Source of the DNA: Athripsodes cinereus
Taxonomy: Eukaryota; Arthropoda; Insecta; Trichoptera; Leptoceridae
Direction: 5' to 3'
Length of the DNA: 64,000 nucleotides
Assembly (NCBI GenBank): GCA_947579605.1
Contig: OX388318.1
Span: forward strand, 12,834,001 to 12,898,000
The notes under the pieces are model-generated. The model had not been told where the DNA came from, ran no database searches, and was given only the letters and a program-made list of their open reading frames with translations. This document shows, in pieces, positions 31,785-44,610 of this stretch (its first letter is position 1; every line of letters starts with the position of its first letter). The position numbers were made by a program, and so were the translations under genes.

Positions 31785-32080
31785 CAGGTTAGTTGAAAGA
31801 CATCGCATTCTAGCGATACAATCACCTTCTTTACATTGAATTGTATAACTGATATTTTCAAAATACTTTGTACAGATTTATAATATTGTAACCAATGTAC
31901 ATACATTGGAGAGAGACCCATCTCACACCCGGTTACTTCAGAAGTCGTAGACTCCAATTTACCAGCACATTCAAACCGAAATTGTCTTCACGGGTGGGCC
32001 ATTGTGCAGGCCTAAAGGGCCTACCGTTCAAAACCGCTACCGGGGGAATCTTTGTAGTTAATGTACAGTAAAAACTAAAA
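31785..32080 (+). repeat. CR1/Jockey-type LINE 3' UTR, split by a 158-bp insertion
   Basis: AGGTTAGTTGAAAGACATCG, CGATACAATCACC, TACATTGAATTGTA and AACCAATGTACA, then after the insertion GTAAAAACTAAAAAAA. The same ordered motifs (GTTAGTTGGAAG, GCGATAAACTC, CTCTGTATATTG, CAATGTACAGTAAAGAATAA) occur at 34490 and 52621. Confidence 0.65.
31902..32059 (+). mobile_element. SINE W, 158-bp GC-rich insertion with 8-bp TSD
   Basis: Inserted in the LINE 3' UTR and flanked by AATGTACA at 31894-31901 and 32060-32067. It begins TACATTGGAGAGAGACCCAT and contains CACCCGGTTACTTCAGAAGT and GGCCTAAAGGGCC. It aligns loosely with 49212-49390. A tRNA-like head is possible (CACCCGGATAGCGCAG in the other copy). Confidence 0.6.
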
Positions 32081-33946
32081 AAAAAAAAATGTATCTTATT
32101 AGATAGAAATGCAACAAAGTTTTGGTCATTCCTGACAAATAATTATTATTTAAAATAAAATTTTGCAGTGACTAGTTATAATTGTTTGTCTATTTCTGTG
32201 TGCGATAGTTTTATGTAGATGATGTAATAATAAGGCAACTGGATGCATTCCACAAATGTGTGGAACACAAAGGAAATCATGATAATATTCTTTCTCTCTT
32301 TCCTTACCGCCCTGTTCTCCAAGCGTTCACTTCACCACGGGACTTGAATACTAATATCTTATTAAAGTAGCCTTTTCATAAAAAAGTGTGATGCCTCGGG
32401 TGTAAATAATTATCAATTGGTTCGTGAAAACTTACTATTTTTAGTACAATCAATTCACTGGTGGCTTGCATAAATATTATTAAGAATATCTTTTTCTACA
32501 ATTTAAGCGTTTGTTTGAAGAAAAAAGAAACAACCATCCTGCCAGTAATCACTTGATTGGGGTAAGGGGAATATTTTTACGTAGGTGTCTGTGGTAAATT
32601 TAGGGATTTTCGAATACTTTGAAAAGTGAAGTCAACTCGGTTATCAATATTTGTCTCCCATTATATGCACAAGATCTTTTAAATAACAGAAAAAAATAAT
32701 AGTAGGTATCTCTAATAAAAATATAAGTATGATTTAATCTTTCTTAAATCATTATTAAAATTTTGGAAACAATATAAATGTGTAAGTAACTCTTATACAA
32801 AAATAATTTAATATGTCTTAAATAAAATAATATAGACATTATTTGATATATTAGTAGGCAAGAATATAGCAGAGGATAGGGCACAGTGGAGGGGTCTACA
32901 TGCTCACAGTGGTCACGACCCTCATCAATAGGGGATCGATTTGGTAGCAAGAGAAACAGAATATTTATTGAGTTTAAAACATTATTATCTAATTCCCTTA
33001 ATGTTAAGATAAATCGCAAAATAATATTCGTCGGTTCCTTCGAACCGCTGAAAAGTTAAAAGTTAAGGGGGCGTATCTTTCGCCAACACGAGTTTTCTCT
33101 CAACAACGCTAATAAGACATATTACTATTATTATGTAATAGGTATATACAATTTCTCTCGTAATATAATCTTGCTATTTTAATACCAAACAACCCCTGGC
33201 ATTCTCCTTAAGAGTAATGCACTCTTTTTAATCCCGACATAAATTTATGAGACGTTATTTTTAAACATTTTTCACCATGAAACTACTTAATAAAGCAAAA
33301 TATCAACGACATAAATAATATTTTTTTATGCTTATAATATTTTTTTTGTCGAGACCCACGGTTGTAATGTAAAACAATTCAGCTCTTTTAACATTTTTTA
33401 GCGTCAGGTAGAATAAAAAATTAACTTGCATTACTTTTATTTATTCAAGAAACTTAAAAATTAGTAAACTTACAAAAATTTTCTAATGACTAAACTTTTC
33501 CACAGACTATTTCACACGTGGGAGGCATTGAGATGGTGTAGGGAAGATATTAAAAGTTCATTATTTGTACCCCGGGAGAAATAATTATTGTTGACAGTTG
33601 TGAGTCTACTAAATTTTTCGCAAAACTGCGATAAACTCTTTCTTTGGGTATTAAATGTTGCTTTTTTGTGATCGCATAGTAATTTATTTATACACCTATG
33701 TGTATAAAAGTTAACAGAGAAAAATATGTTTATAAAGTTACGTAATACTTGAATTACATTCGATTATACATTACAATCCATCATTATATAGAATTTCCAA
33801 ACATGAAATAAATAAACTGGCGTAAGCATAATATGAATGGTAAAAAAGCTTTATCGATGTAATAAAAAAAATAATAAAAAACATTTAGGTAAGCTTGCTA
33901 GAAATAATCCCTTTCAGCAAATCTTCCTAGAATTAAAAAAAAAAGT
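32081..33946. other. unassigned AT-rich DNA
   Basis: About 1.9 kb with no convincing element or gene. Confidence 0.3.
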
Positions 33947-34160
33947 ATGAGAAACCGCGTATATCAAATTAAGAATCACGTGCATCAAACTTTCAAGGAC
34001 AACAGTGTCTTGAGCAAAAGAAATCGACGTACGTGTATGGGAAATTATTTTAAAATAGAAGAAACAAAAGAAGTATGTAAGAATAGATCTATATGGCGTC
34101 CCATTCTCTCTGCTTACCCCACTTGGGAGACAGCTTGAGGGTATAGTACAATATTACAGT
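33947..34160 (+). pseudogene. RTE-B4, short diverged 3' end
   Basis: Frame with VLSKRNRRTCMGN, ETKEVCKNRSIWRPILSAYP and TWETA, stop, followed by GGGTATAGTAC. More diverged than RTE-B3 and B5. Confidence 0.75.
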
Positions 34161-34194
34161 ATAGTAACAATATTATCACCATATTATCTCAAGG

Positions 34195-34632
34195 AAATGT
34201 TTGAGTATCTTTCGAGCCATGGCTTACCTTAACGATCCAATAGCGAGCGTCTTCTGGCGATACCAGCTCATAGCTCAAACTTTTTTTACAAACTCTTTTT
34301 CTGTTCATGGTGCTCGCTGTTGGAATAGTTTGCCTTCCAGAATAAGGTTGCTCCCCACTCTTCACGCTTTCAAGCGGGCGCTCAAGGACCACTTTATCAC
34401 ACAAAATATGACATCTGTATCCTAGTCCCTTTTCCTACTTATTCGTCTCCTTCTTTGCCTCCTCTTTCCTTCCTTTAAGATTTGAAAGTTACATGGAATT
34501 GGGTTAGTTGGAAGAAATCGCGCCACTGCGATAAACTCACCCTCTGTATATTGATTGTATTTGTTTTAAATGTATTTTTGTGTGAATTTGCTTGTAATCA
34601 ATGTACAGTAAAGAATAAATAAATAAAAATAT
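34195..34632 (+). pseudogene. CR1/Jockey-type LINE: C-terminus and 3' UTR
   Basis: Plus frame 34201-34425 gives LNDPIASVFWRYQ, NSFSVHGARCWNSLPSRIRL and LPTLHAFKRALKDHF, stop. The H-G-A-R-x-W-N-S-L-P box is the usual C-terminal end of this ORF2 type. The 3' UTR follows with GGGTTAGTTGGAAGAAATCG, GCGATAAACTCACCC and CAATGTACAGTAAAGAATAA, ending in AATAAATAAA near 34632. Confidence 0.75.
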
Positions 34633-37600
34633 TCTTAAAGAAAAATAAACAAAACATTAAATTAAAAAAGGCAAGGAAGGATATGGCAATATTTTTAAAG
34701 TAAACTAGGTAGGTATATGAACTTAATAGACTACTATTTCTATACTGTATTGTGCAGGAATGAATTAACTTTTTTCTGTTGTCCTCGCAATTCCTGCCGC
34801 TACTGTGTGGTACAATTTTATATTACTATATACAAGTCCTAAACCAGGCTTCATTCAGAGTAAAATATTCAAATTGACAAAAACACTGTAGGTAGCAGAA
34901 GTAAGTAAGCATAATATTTTATACCCGTTTGGCGAAAAATATTTAAAATATCGACGCTATTTTCACATTTTACTATTTTCACATGAATATAGAAATCCCA
35001 TATTAGAGTCCTTGGAAAAGGAAAGGATTCCCACTCTTTTTATTAATTTTCTAGTATCCTGTAATAAAAAGCAGGTGTTCGTTAATCATCACGCTGAAGA
35101 CATATGTAACATATGTTTAGAATATTTACTATTTTTTTTATTTTTTATTGTTTGGATTTGGATGCAGATGACAAAACCAATCAGAAACCTCAACTGGAGA
35201 ACCATGTCTACACAATTCAACATTGTGTAAAATCTAATCGGAAGAAGTGAGAAAGGTACCAACATAAAATTTGAATTCCATCTATAGACTATTACGACCA
35301 AATTAATTATTGCTTTATTTAATCATCGATATTAAGCATTAGCTTAGCAATGAAAAAGTGCAGTACAATTTTGAATAGAATATTTTGAATTTTTTACTAA
35401 GAGTTCTCGGTTATATGTATACGTAAAAATAAGATACATTCAATAATTTCATTATCATTGAGTGTGCTTGATGATTGCAAGTTTTATTAAATAACATGCG
35501 TTTTGTTATTTGACCAGTAAAGAATTTTATTACGGATAATCCAACAAACATGCACATAAACGGACTAAAATATTTATAAGGTCTTACATTTTATACTACC
35601 TTGATTAAACTACAAGCCATAAAATTATACTATGGAAGTCCATCTTGTAGCTGGTTGGCTGGTTACAGACCGCCATATTCCACTAGTTTATATTGCCTAA
35701 ATATACCTACATACAAACATAGTACTAATAATATAATATACTTTCTTTGAAATTCATATTGTTACTGTGTAGTATAAATAATCCTTTTTATTTATTCTAT
35801 ATTGACTCTATGAGAGGCGTAAGGATTGATTATTTACTCAAACTTATTAAACCTACGTACAGAAAATATCCATATTTCCAAAAAAAAAAAAACTCTTCGC
35901 ACAACGCGATATTTAGGATCCTTGTCGAAACCTTAATTTTAAAAACTGTAATTTTTTTGTAGTATAAGTAATGTTTTTACATTCGTAAAAGTGTAAAAAA
36001 AGTACCACAACGTTACCTTAATTAAATAACAATAATATATATCCTATCTTATAAGGGAATCATCAACTTATTGGATGAATGTTTTTATAATTTATAGAAC
36101 ACATGATCAAATTTATGCCTGTGTATTTTAACTTAATATAATCATTCGCATTTTTCTGCTATTAAGGCATGGAAACTGAAGTTTTGACTCTAAATGTAAT
36201 TCGATTTATAAATGGACTACTGAAAAGTTAAAATCTTTCAGAACGAAATTGTGAAAAAATCACCAATAAAAATATACGGGATGACGATAAGTTACCACAT
36301 TAACGGCAGAACGGACAGAATTTTCTCTTATGGAATTCCATATACATCGAATATATAATAGCTAGAGTAAAATATCTAGTAGTTATAGTTGGTATATAAT
36401 CATAATGTATAGGTACCTGATATTATAATACAATATCATAATGGAAGCCTCATTTGTTATGAATGTGGAACCGTGCCGGTTCAGCTACACATGTCCAAGA
36501 TATATTGACCACCAGATTATATTGTGAGTATATCTATGCTCTACTGCTCTATATAGAACTTTACTCTCTCCCCCCCCCTCTCTCTCTCTCTCTTTAGCAA
36601 GTAAAAGCAGAGAGAAAATAGACACCCATTCCGCAGTATGTTTTAGATATTAACGCTCGTCTGATGCAAACATGTTTAAGTTTAAATATTGTTTTTTAAA
36701 TAGCAAATGTTTGGAAAACTTCGTTCTATTCTACACATTGATATATTTATTTTACTTACAATAAAACATAATACGATAATGGAGTACTGAAATAAATAAA
36801 AAAATCTAAATTTAAGACGTCATTATTTTACTTAGCGCCAATATTAAGTATACTCGATGAATAAGACATGCAGGAAATCTTATAGTATCTGGTTAACTTC
36901 ACAGTTCCCGAATCTATATCTGAAGTATTGATTTCATTGTCTTCTATATCTAGTAATCGAGATTGTCTCCAAAAGGGAAGTGTAGAAAAGTTCACTGTGA
37001 GTGCTTTCGATGTCTACTGTCTGGTCATATTATATACCTAGGTACAATGGGAAACATTTTGACACCACTCCAGCTGATGTGGTTCAATACTAGAAATACC
37101 TATGTATGTGTAAGGTTAACGCGAGTTAGATATCATCTTCAATAAGATTCAAGAATAGGTGCATTTTAATTTTTTTTTCTTTATTACGAGATGTACCTTT
37201 GTTGCATCATGTTAGCGATATATTATACCTTATACTGGCTACAACTCGCAAAGCATTACCACCTTCAGCTATCCTTTTAAAATATGATCAAGATTTTACC
37301 ATTTTACCTCGGAATTTCCAACCCGGGTTTACTGAAGCGAATACCAGACGCTCGGTTGAAGATAATACCTAATACATCCCATTAGATACATATACATACG
37401 AGTATTTTCATGCATTTTCAATCATTCATTTAAAGTATAATATTTTACACGTAAATCAGAGATAGAGTTGGAAATAGGATATAAATGAATTGGCGAAGAA
37501 CGTGTTTTGATTGAGAGAAGCCAACAAACTGACATGACGTTAATAATGAATTTCTCAGTATCCCAAATCGGAAAATAAATATTTATTCTTTGATTTCAGT

Positions 37601-39407
37601 AACATTATTATAAAAATCAATATTTATCGTTTTCATGACTAAAACTATTGAATGCATTATATCATTTATCTTATCCATTTATAGAGTGAAACACTTTTGA
37701 CTTAATTAGGTAAATTAAAACAAGTGTTTCTATCTTATTAAGAGATTGATAATGACCTGATAAATTGAAAGACATCTTTAATCTATAGTAGAAAGAAAAA
37801 CTTGCTATAATTACCTAATTATAGAATTTTACTACATTTACACTGACAAATTTAATACTTTTGATATACATGGATGAAGTGTTTAACTGCTTTTAATACA
37901 TATCTTCTGGATACGCCTTTGTACAATCATCCAAATTTCTGTACTCAAATATTGCTAACAGTCTTGATCTGATAACACGCATACTATAAAAGAACATCTA
38001 TTTGTTCCAATTTGTATAAAAAATTTGAAAAGCTAAATAGTAGTAAATGTGCTATTGTGGGTTCAATCAAACTCAAATAAAAAAATAGTACGAGACTTTT
38101 TCATGAATCGAATTATGATAAAAATTAATGATAACACAGTGTCAAAAATTAATATAGCTTTTATAATTTTTGGGTCAGTATGTTGAGGTGATTTCAATTA
38201 TTTATTATTAACTTAAATTTCATTTTCATAGAATAATTCACTTACCACAAATTTAATCGCAAAATCTGTGACACATTTTCCCTTTCTGTTTATTACGGAT
38301 TATTTGCAAAAGTGGTTCATTTTATGATTCGAATCTAAATTCAACAATAAATATAATATTGTTTTCACGTTAAAGTTTATTGAAAACGTGTAAAAAAAGG
38401 AAAATGGAATTACATTCGAAATTTGAATGTACTATTTAGAAAACAATATTGAAATGATATTACGCATTATTGTGTGAAAATAATTTTGCTATCGAAATTA
38501 TTTCTTTTTTTTAGGTACTTTTTAATGATAGAATGACAAAAAAAAATAATCTACAACGATAACTAATTAAACATTCACTGTAACTAATTAAATATTAACT
38601 TTAAATAACTGGAAAAAATAAAATAAAAATATTCCTGTAATAGATTTGGTTTTTATTTACCAAATGCTTATGGTGGTCTATATTTACCGACTTTCCTCTA
38701 TATATTATTTTCTTTTAATAATATCATTATATTCATCTTTATAGCAAGCAAATTGTCTTGATATACCTACCATTTAAATATACGATTAAACGAGTAGGTA
38801 TTTAGTAGAAATATCGTAAGACATTCTAATAACACTACTTTTTGGAGATGCCGTAGTTGTATAGACATAATCGATAGTTTATTCTACATATTCGTGTAAA
38901 ACACCACGAGATAGAGCTTTTGTTTTTTAAAAGTTTAATTTCATATGTAATGTTTACTTCAGCTTTTATAATATTATGTACACACACTAACACGGATTTC
39001 ATAAAAAAGCAAGTACTGCATTCATTTGTAAGCAGTTTAATTCTGTGATTTTCTTTTAGAAGGAAAATGTTTTTCTTAGGTCCTCAGCTCACCTTGATTA
39101 ACATTTCAAGTAAAAACGTAACAACGTATGTAACGCTATCATAGTATGGTAATCGGAGCGGAGAGTTGTTGTGTTGTTGTGTAATACTTTTTATTTTTAT
39201 TTTCAGAGTTGCCAGTCATGCAAGGAAATAATTTCCCATATGATTTTACGATATTTTCGGATAGCAATAATATATACCACTACTTACCTGCTTGAAACCT
39301 GTTTTGCTTTATATATTTTATAGTAAATACAGTCAGATCTTTCAAAAGGTGGATTTTTTTTTACCATTTTGAAAGAGAACATGCTATAACCTACTTGCTA
39401 TCATCAT
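34633..39407. other. long stretch without recognised genes
   Basis: About 4.8 kb of AT-rich sequence. A SINE S 5' fragment lies at 35025-35095 (CCCACTCTTTTTATTAATTT, AGCAGGTGTTCG). A poly-C/CT run lies at 36570-36596. ORFs at 35747 and 36963 are short and unrecognised. Confidence 0.35.
35025..35095 (+). repeat. SINE S, 5' fragment
   Basis: TTCCCACTCTTTTTATTAAT, AGTATCCTGTAATAAAAAG and CAGGTGTTCG are the first landmarks of S. Confidence 0.5.
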
Positions 39408-39525
39408 CATCATCTTCGTTAGTCCTTCAATCCTGAGGATCGTGATCATCATGCCTTGTTCTGTAGACAATTTATCTCCCCCTTGAGCGATCATCCTCCA
39501 AAATTTATAGAAGAAATCCTTTAAT
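39408..39525 (-). repeat. possible RTE-type 3' end
   Basis: Minus strand gives WRMIAQGGDKLS in one frame and ends in a GATGATGATGATGA tail, as RTE-type ends do. Weak. Confidence 0.25.
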
Positions 39526-39528
39526 TAC

Positions 39529-39782
39529 ATAAACATAACATGTATAGACAATTCACACAGACCGAGCTAGTCCCAAACTAAGATGTGAATCTTGTATTAT
39601 GGGTACTAACGCGACGATACACATATATACAATGCATTACACACATATACATTATACATGTAACACCCAGACCCAGGACAATCTGAAAAAGGTCATTCTT
39701 CATTTTGCCCTGGCCGGGAATCGGACCCGAGACCTAGTGACTCAAAGGCAAGTGCGTTAGCCTCCACGCCACACCGGTCGTC
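39529..39782 (-). mobile_element. SINE T, copy 1 (tRNA-derived)
   Basis: On the minus strand: GACCGGTGTGGCGTGGAGGC (A box), AAGTGCGTTAGCC on the opposite strand, a degraded B box (GGTCCGATTCC), GGCCAGGGCAAAATGAAGAA, TGTCCTGGGTCTGGGTG and the tail ATTGTCTATACATGTTATG. Confidence 0.8.
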
Positions 39783-39877
39783 AATTACTTTTTCTCTTTT
39801 GTGTACTTTTTAAACAGTAATCAATTACCTTGTTCCGTAGAGCATCTGCCAAAGAATTGGTCTGCACTCTTTTGCAT

Positions 39878-39925
39878 AAGTTATCTATCGATTGTTCTGT
39901 AAAAGGCAGGTGTTCGAAAAACTTA
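39878..39925 (+). repeat. SINE S fragment
   Basis: TCGATTGTTCTGTAAAAGGC then AGGTGTTCGAAAAAC. Confidence 0.5.
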
Positions 39926-40815
39926 AGTATAAATCCTTGCTCCCAAATAAATAATTATTTATCTTTTTTATGCCTACGTTGCAAAATTATGCCATTATTT
40001 GTTTTCAATATAAAACACTGGAGAAGGTATCTCAAATAAATTTGATAATAACTATTTCAAAATCGTACAGAGAAATTTAATTATTATACGGAAATTTTTC
40101 ATTTCTTAGAAGTGAAACAAGTTGACAATTTTTTTTGGGTACATTCTATTTAAACGTTGGTTTAAATGGTGTCATCGATTTTCTACAGTTGTTATATAAT
40201 TAAACTTACGCAAATCGGGGAACAATAGTATTTCTAAAGGAGCTTTTATTTTGTATACATTACAAATACAATAAGTATTTATAGCACGTATTAATCAAAG
40301 ATAAGATTATCTCAATCCATTAAAGGGATTTAAATTGTGTTTTTCTAAACTAATAATGCAATTTGGTATATATACAACATATTAAATGAAATGAAAACGT
40401 GTAACCTCGCTAAGGTGGAACGCCAAAAAAACCTCGCTATGTTAAAATATGGTTTAAATGACATTTCAACCCCTAAATATTTCTTTGACTTAAACATTTA
40501 TCAAGACAAAAAACTTCTAAGAAATATGAGTGATTTGGGATAAAAAATGGATAAATCCTGAAAAAGTCATGGATGCTAAAATATTCTTTGTTTTTAGTTC
40601 TACAAAGATTTTCTAGAAAATCAATTTAAGTATGGATACCAGTCAAGTTTTTGAGTTTTACCGACATTTCACTACAAATTGCTTTGTTCAACTTCGATAG
40701 CAAAGCACGCATATCTGTTGATGGAAAACTTGTCACAGTGAAATAATTTCTAATCCGTAAGTTATCGTCATCCTTAATTTTTGAAAAAATAAACAGTGTT
40801 ATATACGTAAAAATC
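39926..40815. other. unassigned AT-rich DNA
   Basis: No element or gene recognised. Confidence 0.3.
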
Positions 40816-40930
40816 ATTCATTCATTCATTTATCGCCCTTACGCTCTTCTCGGGAGCACAGGGCAGGAAAGAGCCTCCTCCGTTCAGAGCGACCCTGTGC
40901 CAAGTGCTTCACCTCCTTCCATGACATTCT
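40816..40930 (-). pseudogene. RTE-type C-terminal scrap with AATG tail
   Basis: Minus frame gives RMSWKEVKHLAQGRSERRRL and FPALCSREERKGDK before the stop, the T/S-W-x-E-x-x-x-L-A-x-x-R ... ALC ending of an RTE-type family. The plus strand carries ATTCATTCATTCATT at 40818 as its tail. GC-richer than its surroundings. Confidence 0.55.
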
Positions 40931-41786
40931 CAGCGCTCTGATAATAGTTGAAAATACTTTGCCTATATTATCTGTATTATGTAAATTGTGACGTTTTGTA
41001 TCGTAGTTCATCGGCAATAAACTTTACGTGGTGAAAGTTTGTGGCTTATTTTAGTTCACTTTCTATCTTCTTCCAACAAATCGGTATCATTTCTTCTTCC
41101 TCTTTCAACCTCTAATGATCTGGGAGGTTTTTTGTACAGAGGGGAAACAGACTTTCTCTATTCCTCGATATCATTACATAAAGAAAAATGATCTTTTAAA
41201 TTGTATTGTTTACATATGATAAGGATCTTCAAAAACAATGAAAGTACTTCAGTGCTTCGGAAAAATACATGTTAGGAAAGTGAAGAAGAAACAAATAAAT
41301 AATAATAATAACTTTCTGAAACAGAACAGCACTTCAGTAAATATATAAAATAACACTCAAATAACTCGCAATAGTTCAGAGGAAAGTGTTCATAAACACA
41401 GTAGTTTCGGATTATTGTGAAGATGACAACAAAATTGATATCGACTTCCGCCCGACTAACAAACGCCGAGAGTCAATTCAATGCAGTAGTACAGTATTCG
41501 GTTGTAACGAATGCAGTAATAATTATAATACTATCATAAGTATCTGGTCTCATTTGAATTTTATTATCATTTGCATACTTTTTTAGTGTCTTTGATCTTT
41601 TTTCATTGTAGGGTTGATGAGATCAATATTAAAATAATTAAACTGATTAAAATATCCACTGAAAAATTCAATTTTTCCTTGTTTAGTGCCCATTATGTTA
41701 CTGAAAAAAACTGAAATTGTTGACATTAGACAGATTCTATGTCCAAAATATCGGTCATAGAAAGTCTGCGGAAATAACACGTAACA
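40931..41786. other. unassigned
   Basis: No element or gene recognised. Confidence 0.3.
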
Positions 41787-42025
41787 TAACACGTATAGAC
41801 AATTCACACAGACCGAGCTAGTCCCAAACTAAGATATGAATCTTGTATTATGGGTACCAACACGGCGATACACATATACAATGCACTAAACACAAATACA
41901 TGTAACACCCAGACCCAGGGCAATCTGAAAAAGGTCATTCTTCATTCTGCCCTGGCCGGGAATCGAACCCGGGACTTCGTGACTCAAAGGCAAGTGCGTT
42001 AGCCTCCGCGCCACACCGGTCGTCT
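41787..42025 (-). mobile_element. SINE T, copy 2 (tRNA-derived)
   Basis: Minus strand: GACCGGTGTGGCGCGGAGGC (A box), B box GGTTCGATTCC in CCGGGTTCGATTCCCGGCCA, then GGGCAGAATGAAGAATGACC. It is the best preserved T head in the window and closely similar to copy 1. Confidence 0.88.
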
Positions 42026-42195
42026 GAAATATTTGACAGCTTTCATCAGATATTTTTAGAGAATAAAAATAACAAGATAACCGGCCTTTCCGTTTTTGAT
42101 CTGGTATTTTAAATGTAATTACATATTGTAATTTTTTCATATCTATGTAATTTTAATATTTCTATGTCATTATTATAAATAGAGCAGCCATCAAT

Positions 42196-42900
42196 TATTT
42201 ATTTATTTATTTATTCATACATTCAACGGCACAAAAGCCTTTTATAACAATGACTCATTTACAAGCAATACAAACAATTTCCTTACATTAACATAAAAAA
42301 CAACAAGAAAGTCAGCAAAAAAACATTATCAGAAAGTGAAATACAATATTAGAAATATAATTATAATAATGAAGTCGATATAGCAAACCGTGTTTACGGG
42401 CAAATATAAAAAAAATTCAATAAAAAAAAACATAATTATGCTTAGCAAATAAAATACTATGAAAGTGTAGAAATTTAAATCAATTAAAAATAATAAATAT
42501 ATGAGTAGATCAAAAACAATAGATCAATGAGAAACATCAAAATGAAATATATAAGTTGAAATAAAATTAATTAAAACAAAGTTAAAAACAGTATAATAAA
42601 GTCAATCAAATAAAATATGTATACATAAAAAATCTATAATCAATAGGCATTACTAAACACAACGAGAAAAATTTGGCATCTACCTATACATAATACAAAC
42701 AGCAAGTATAATCACACCGGTAACAATAATTTCACATCCAGTTACCTTACATACCCCCATACATACAAAGTATGCAACTATGCACTATGTATATACAGAA
42801 CGGGACCAGCATAAAATGTTAACACCTACACAAATAATACAGGCAAAATACAGTGCAACACCAGTGCAGCGGCACACCAATTATATATAAAAACTTGTTG
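42196..42900 (-). repeat. LINE 3' UTR-like tail
   Basis: Plus strand TTATTTATTTATTTATTTAT, CAACGGCACAAAAGCC and TTTTATAACAATG, then ~600 bp of A-rich sequence, like the K-type tail at 8456. Confidence 0.5.
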
Positions 42901-43110
42901 AGAATCTTCTTTATTCAATTCAAATACATAGAAATATAATTATTTCGAAAAGAGTGATGCATTTTTCTCTCGATTTAATATTTAGGTTAAATCGTGACAC
43001 AATCGTAATATTAACAACTTTGTTCAAAGCAAATTAAAACATTCTAACTTCTTAATATCCCAGTTAGTTAAACTAAACGTTTGTAGAACGATGTATGAAC
43101 TTTATTAATG

Positions 43111-43643
43111 TGGTGTTCTCACTTTGGCGAATATCGCCAGGCACCAAAATATCGCCAGCCATTTGAACCGTGTGAACAAAATGACAGCTAGTCTGAAACG
43201 ATAAAAACCAGTAGAAACGATATCATCTCGAGTTGACCACCTTCCAACATTTTCGGCCAATTGAACGATTCGCGCATGCGCAGATGTGCGCGGCGTTCGT
43301 ATCTATGGTAAAAACTTTATTACCTATAAATTTTATAATGTTTCCCGCTTCTTGACAGCTGTTATCTTTGTTGTTGGTTTGTGGCGTTTGTTTCCTTAAT
43401 TAAAAGGCGCCTTATAACATCTACTATAACATTTTCGACTAAAAATAAACACTTCGCGATCTCCATCTCGACGCCATTTTGAAAACAGTGTCAAAATCAA
43501 AGCGCATTTGACAGATCGTTTCTAAATCGGTGGACTGTGTGAACAGGTGTGACGATCAATGGGCGTACGGCGAATTTTGTTTTTTCGCCTGGCGTTATAT
43601 TTTGAAATTCGCCTGGCGATATTCGCTAAATGTGAACACCCCA
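43111..43643. mobile_element. TIR DNA transposon remnant or MITE (533 bp)
   Basis: Left end TGGTGTTCTCACTTTGGCGA and inverted right end TGGGGTGTTCACATTTAGCG align, then both continue ATATCGCCAGGC. Inside, TCGCCAGGC and GTGTGAAC motifs recur in inverted orientation on both sides. No ORF of note. Flanks (TATTAATG and TAACAGTG) match only partly as an 8-bp TSD. Superfamily uncertain, hAT-like at best. Confidence 0.55.
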
Positions 43644-44264
43644 TAACAGTGCATGATATTTTTTATCGCACACCGTTTATTTAGATGATATTATAATACA
43701 AAATAATATATAGGTAGTCATAGTATATTATTGTATAATTCTTATGCAGGAAAATATAAAGTATTCCTAAAAAAACACATTGTTTAGTTGCACGATACAA
43801 TATACAATATGCATATATCAGTATGAAATAGTATGCTGCATCTTGTATCACAATATTACTATCCAGTATATAGTACAAAGGAACTCCTTTGTGTGAGTGT
43901 TGCATGCAACTAGGGTTTGACATACAAAAGGTATTCGTTTAATAGACTCATATAATGAAATAAATGTTAGAGATCAAATTTTTGTGGAAAGTTTTTAACT
44001 TTTTTTTCATGTCAGCAAATTATTACTTATAACAATGATGTGTAGAAAAACTATATAAGTCACAATTGTTTATTTGGTTTTGTTATCCTTAACAATCAAA
44101 CCTGAGTAATTTGAAATATCAGAAGAAATAATAAGTGTTTTATTTTCGTCCTTAAAATATAACAATTTCAGACAAAAACAATGATCTTAATATTATAAAT
44201 TATCATGGACATCACGTATGGTCTTATTTATCTCTTTATCTTATTTTTTTAAAAGATATATCTG
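43644..44264. other. unassigned AT-rich DNA
   Basis: No element or gene recognised. Confidence 0.3.
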
Positions 44265-44420
44265 AGTTTTTTTGTTATAAACCCAAATACAACCTTATAC
44301 ACCTTTCACAGTAAGTTAATAAAAGCTTGTGTCGTGAAAGGGGAATTTGCCGGCACCAGGTATCGAACCACAGACCCCTAGTTCACGAGGCCGAGACTCT
44401 ACCTCCAGGCTACCGACGAA
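44265..44420 (-). mobile_element. SINE V (tRNA-derived)
   Basis: Minus strand: GTTCGTCGGTAGCCTGGAGG with A box TAGCCTGGAGG, then B box GGTTCGATACC, GTGCCGGCAAATTCCCC, and a 3' body TACTGTGAAAGGTGTATAAG. The 3' body recurs at 49166. Confidence 0.65.
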
Positions 44421-44479
44421 CTCAAACTTATTATCACACCTTATTAATATGTACCTATGTGTATTTACTTACTTTACTT

Positions 44480-44610
44480 GGTCCTTTAATAAGCCGCTAC
44501 CATAATATGTCTCCAGGAATTTCAGTCCTGGGCCTCCTGCGACCAGTCACCACCGATTCTTCTAAAGTCGTCAGACAGTTTGTGTATCGTAAAGCGATAA
44601 AAAATTCAAT
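44480..44610 (-). pseudogene. RTE-type C-terminal scrap
   Basis: Minus frame gives LSDDFRRIGGDWSQEAQD, one stop, NSWRHIMVAAY. The D-D-x-R ... G-x-x-W-x-x-x-A-Q-D-R-x-x-W-R pattern is the end of a common RTE-type family. Confidence 0.5.

Noticed and set aside
41940..42025. Possible tRNA gene on the minus strand
   Set aside because: Good A and B boxes, but this is the head of the SINE T family, found in several copies with a common 3' body.
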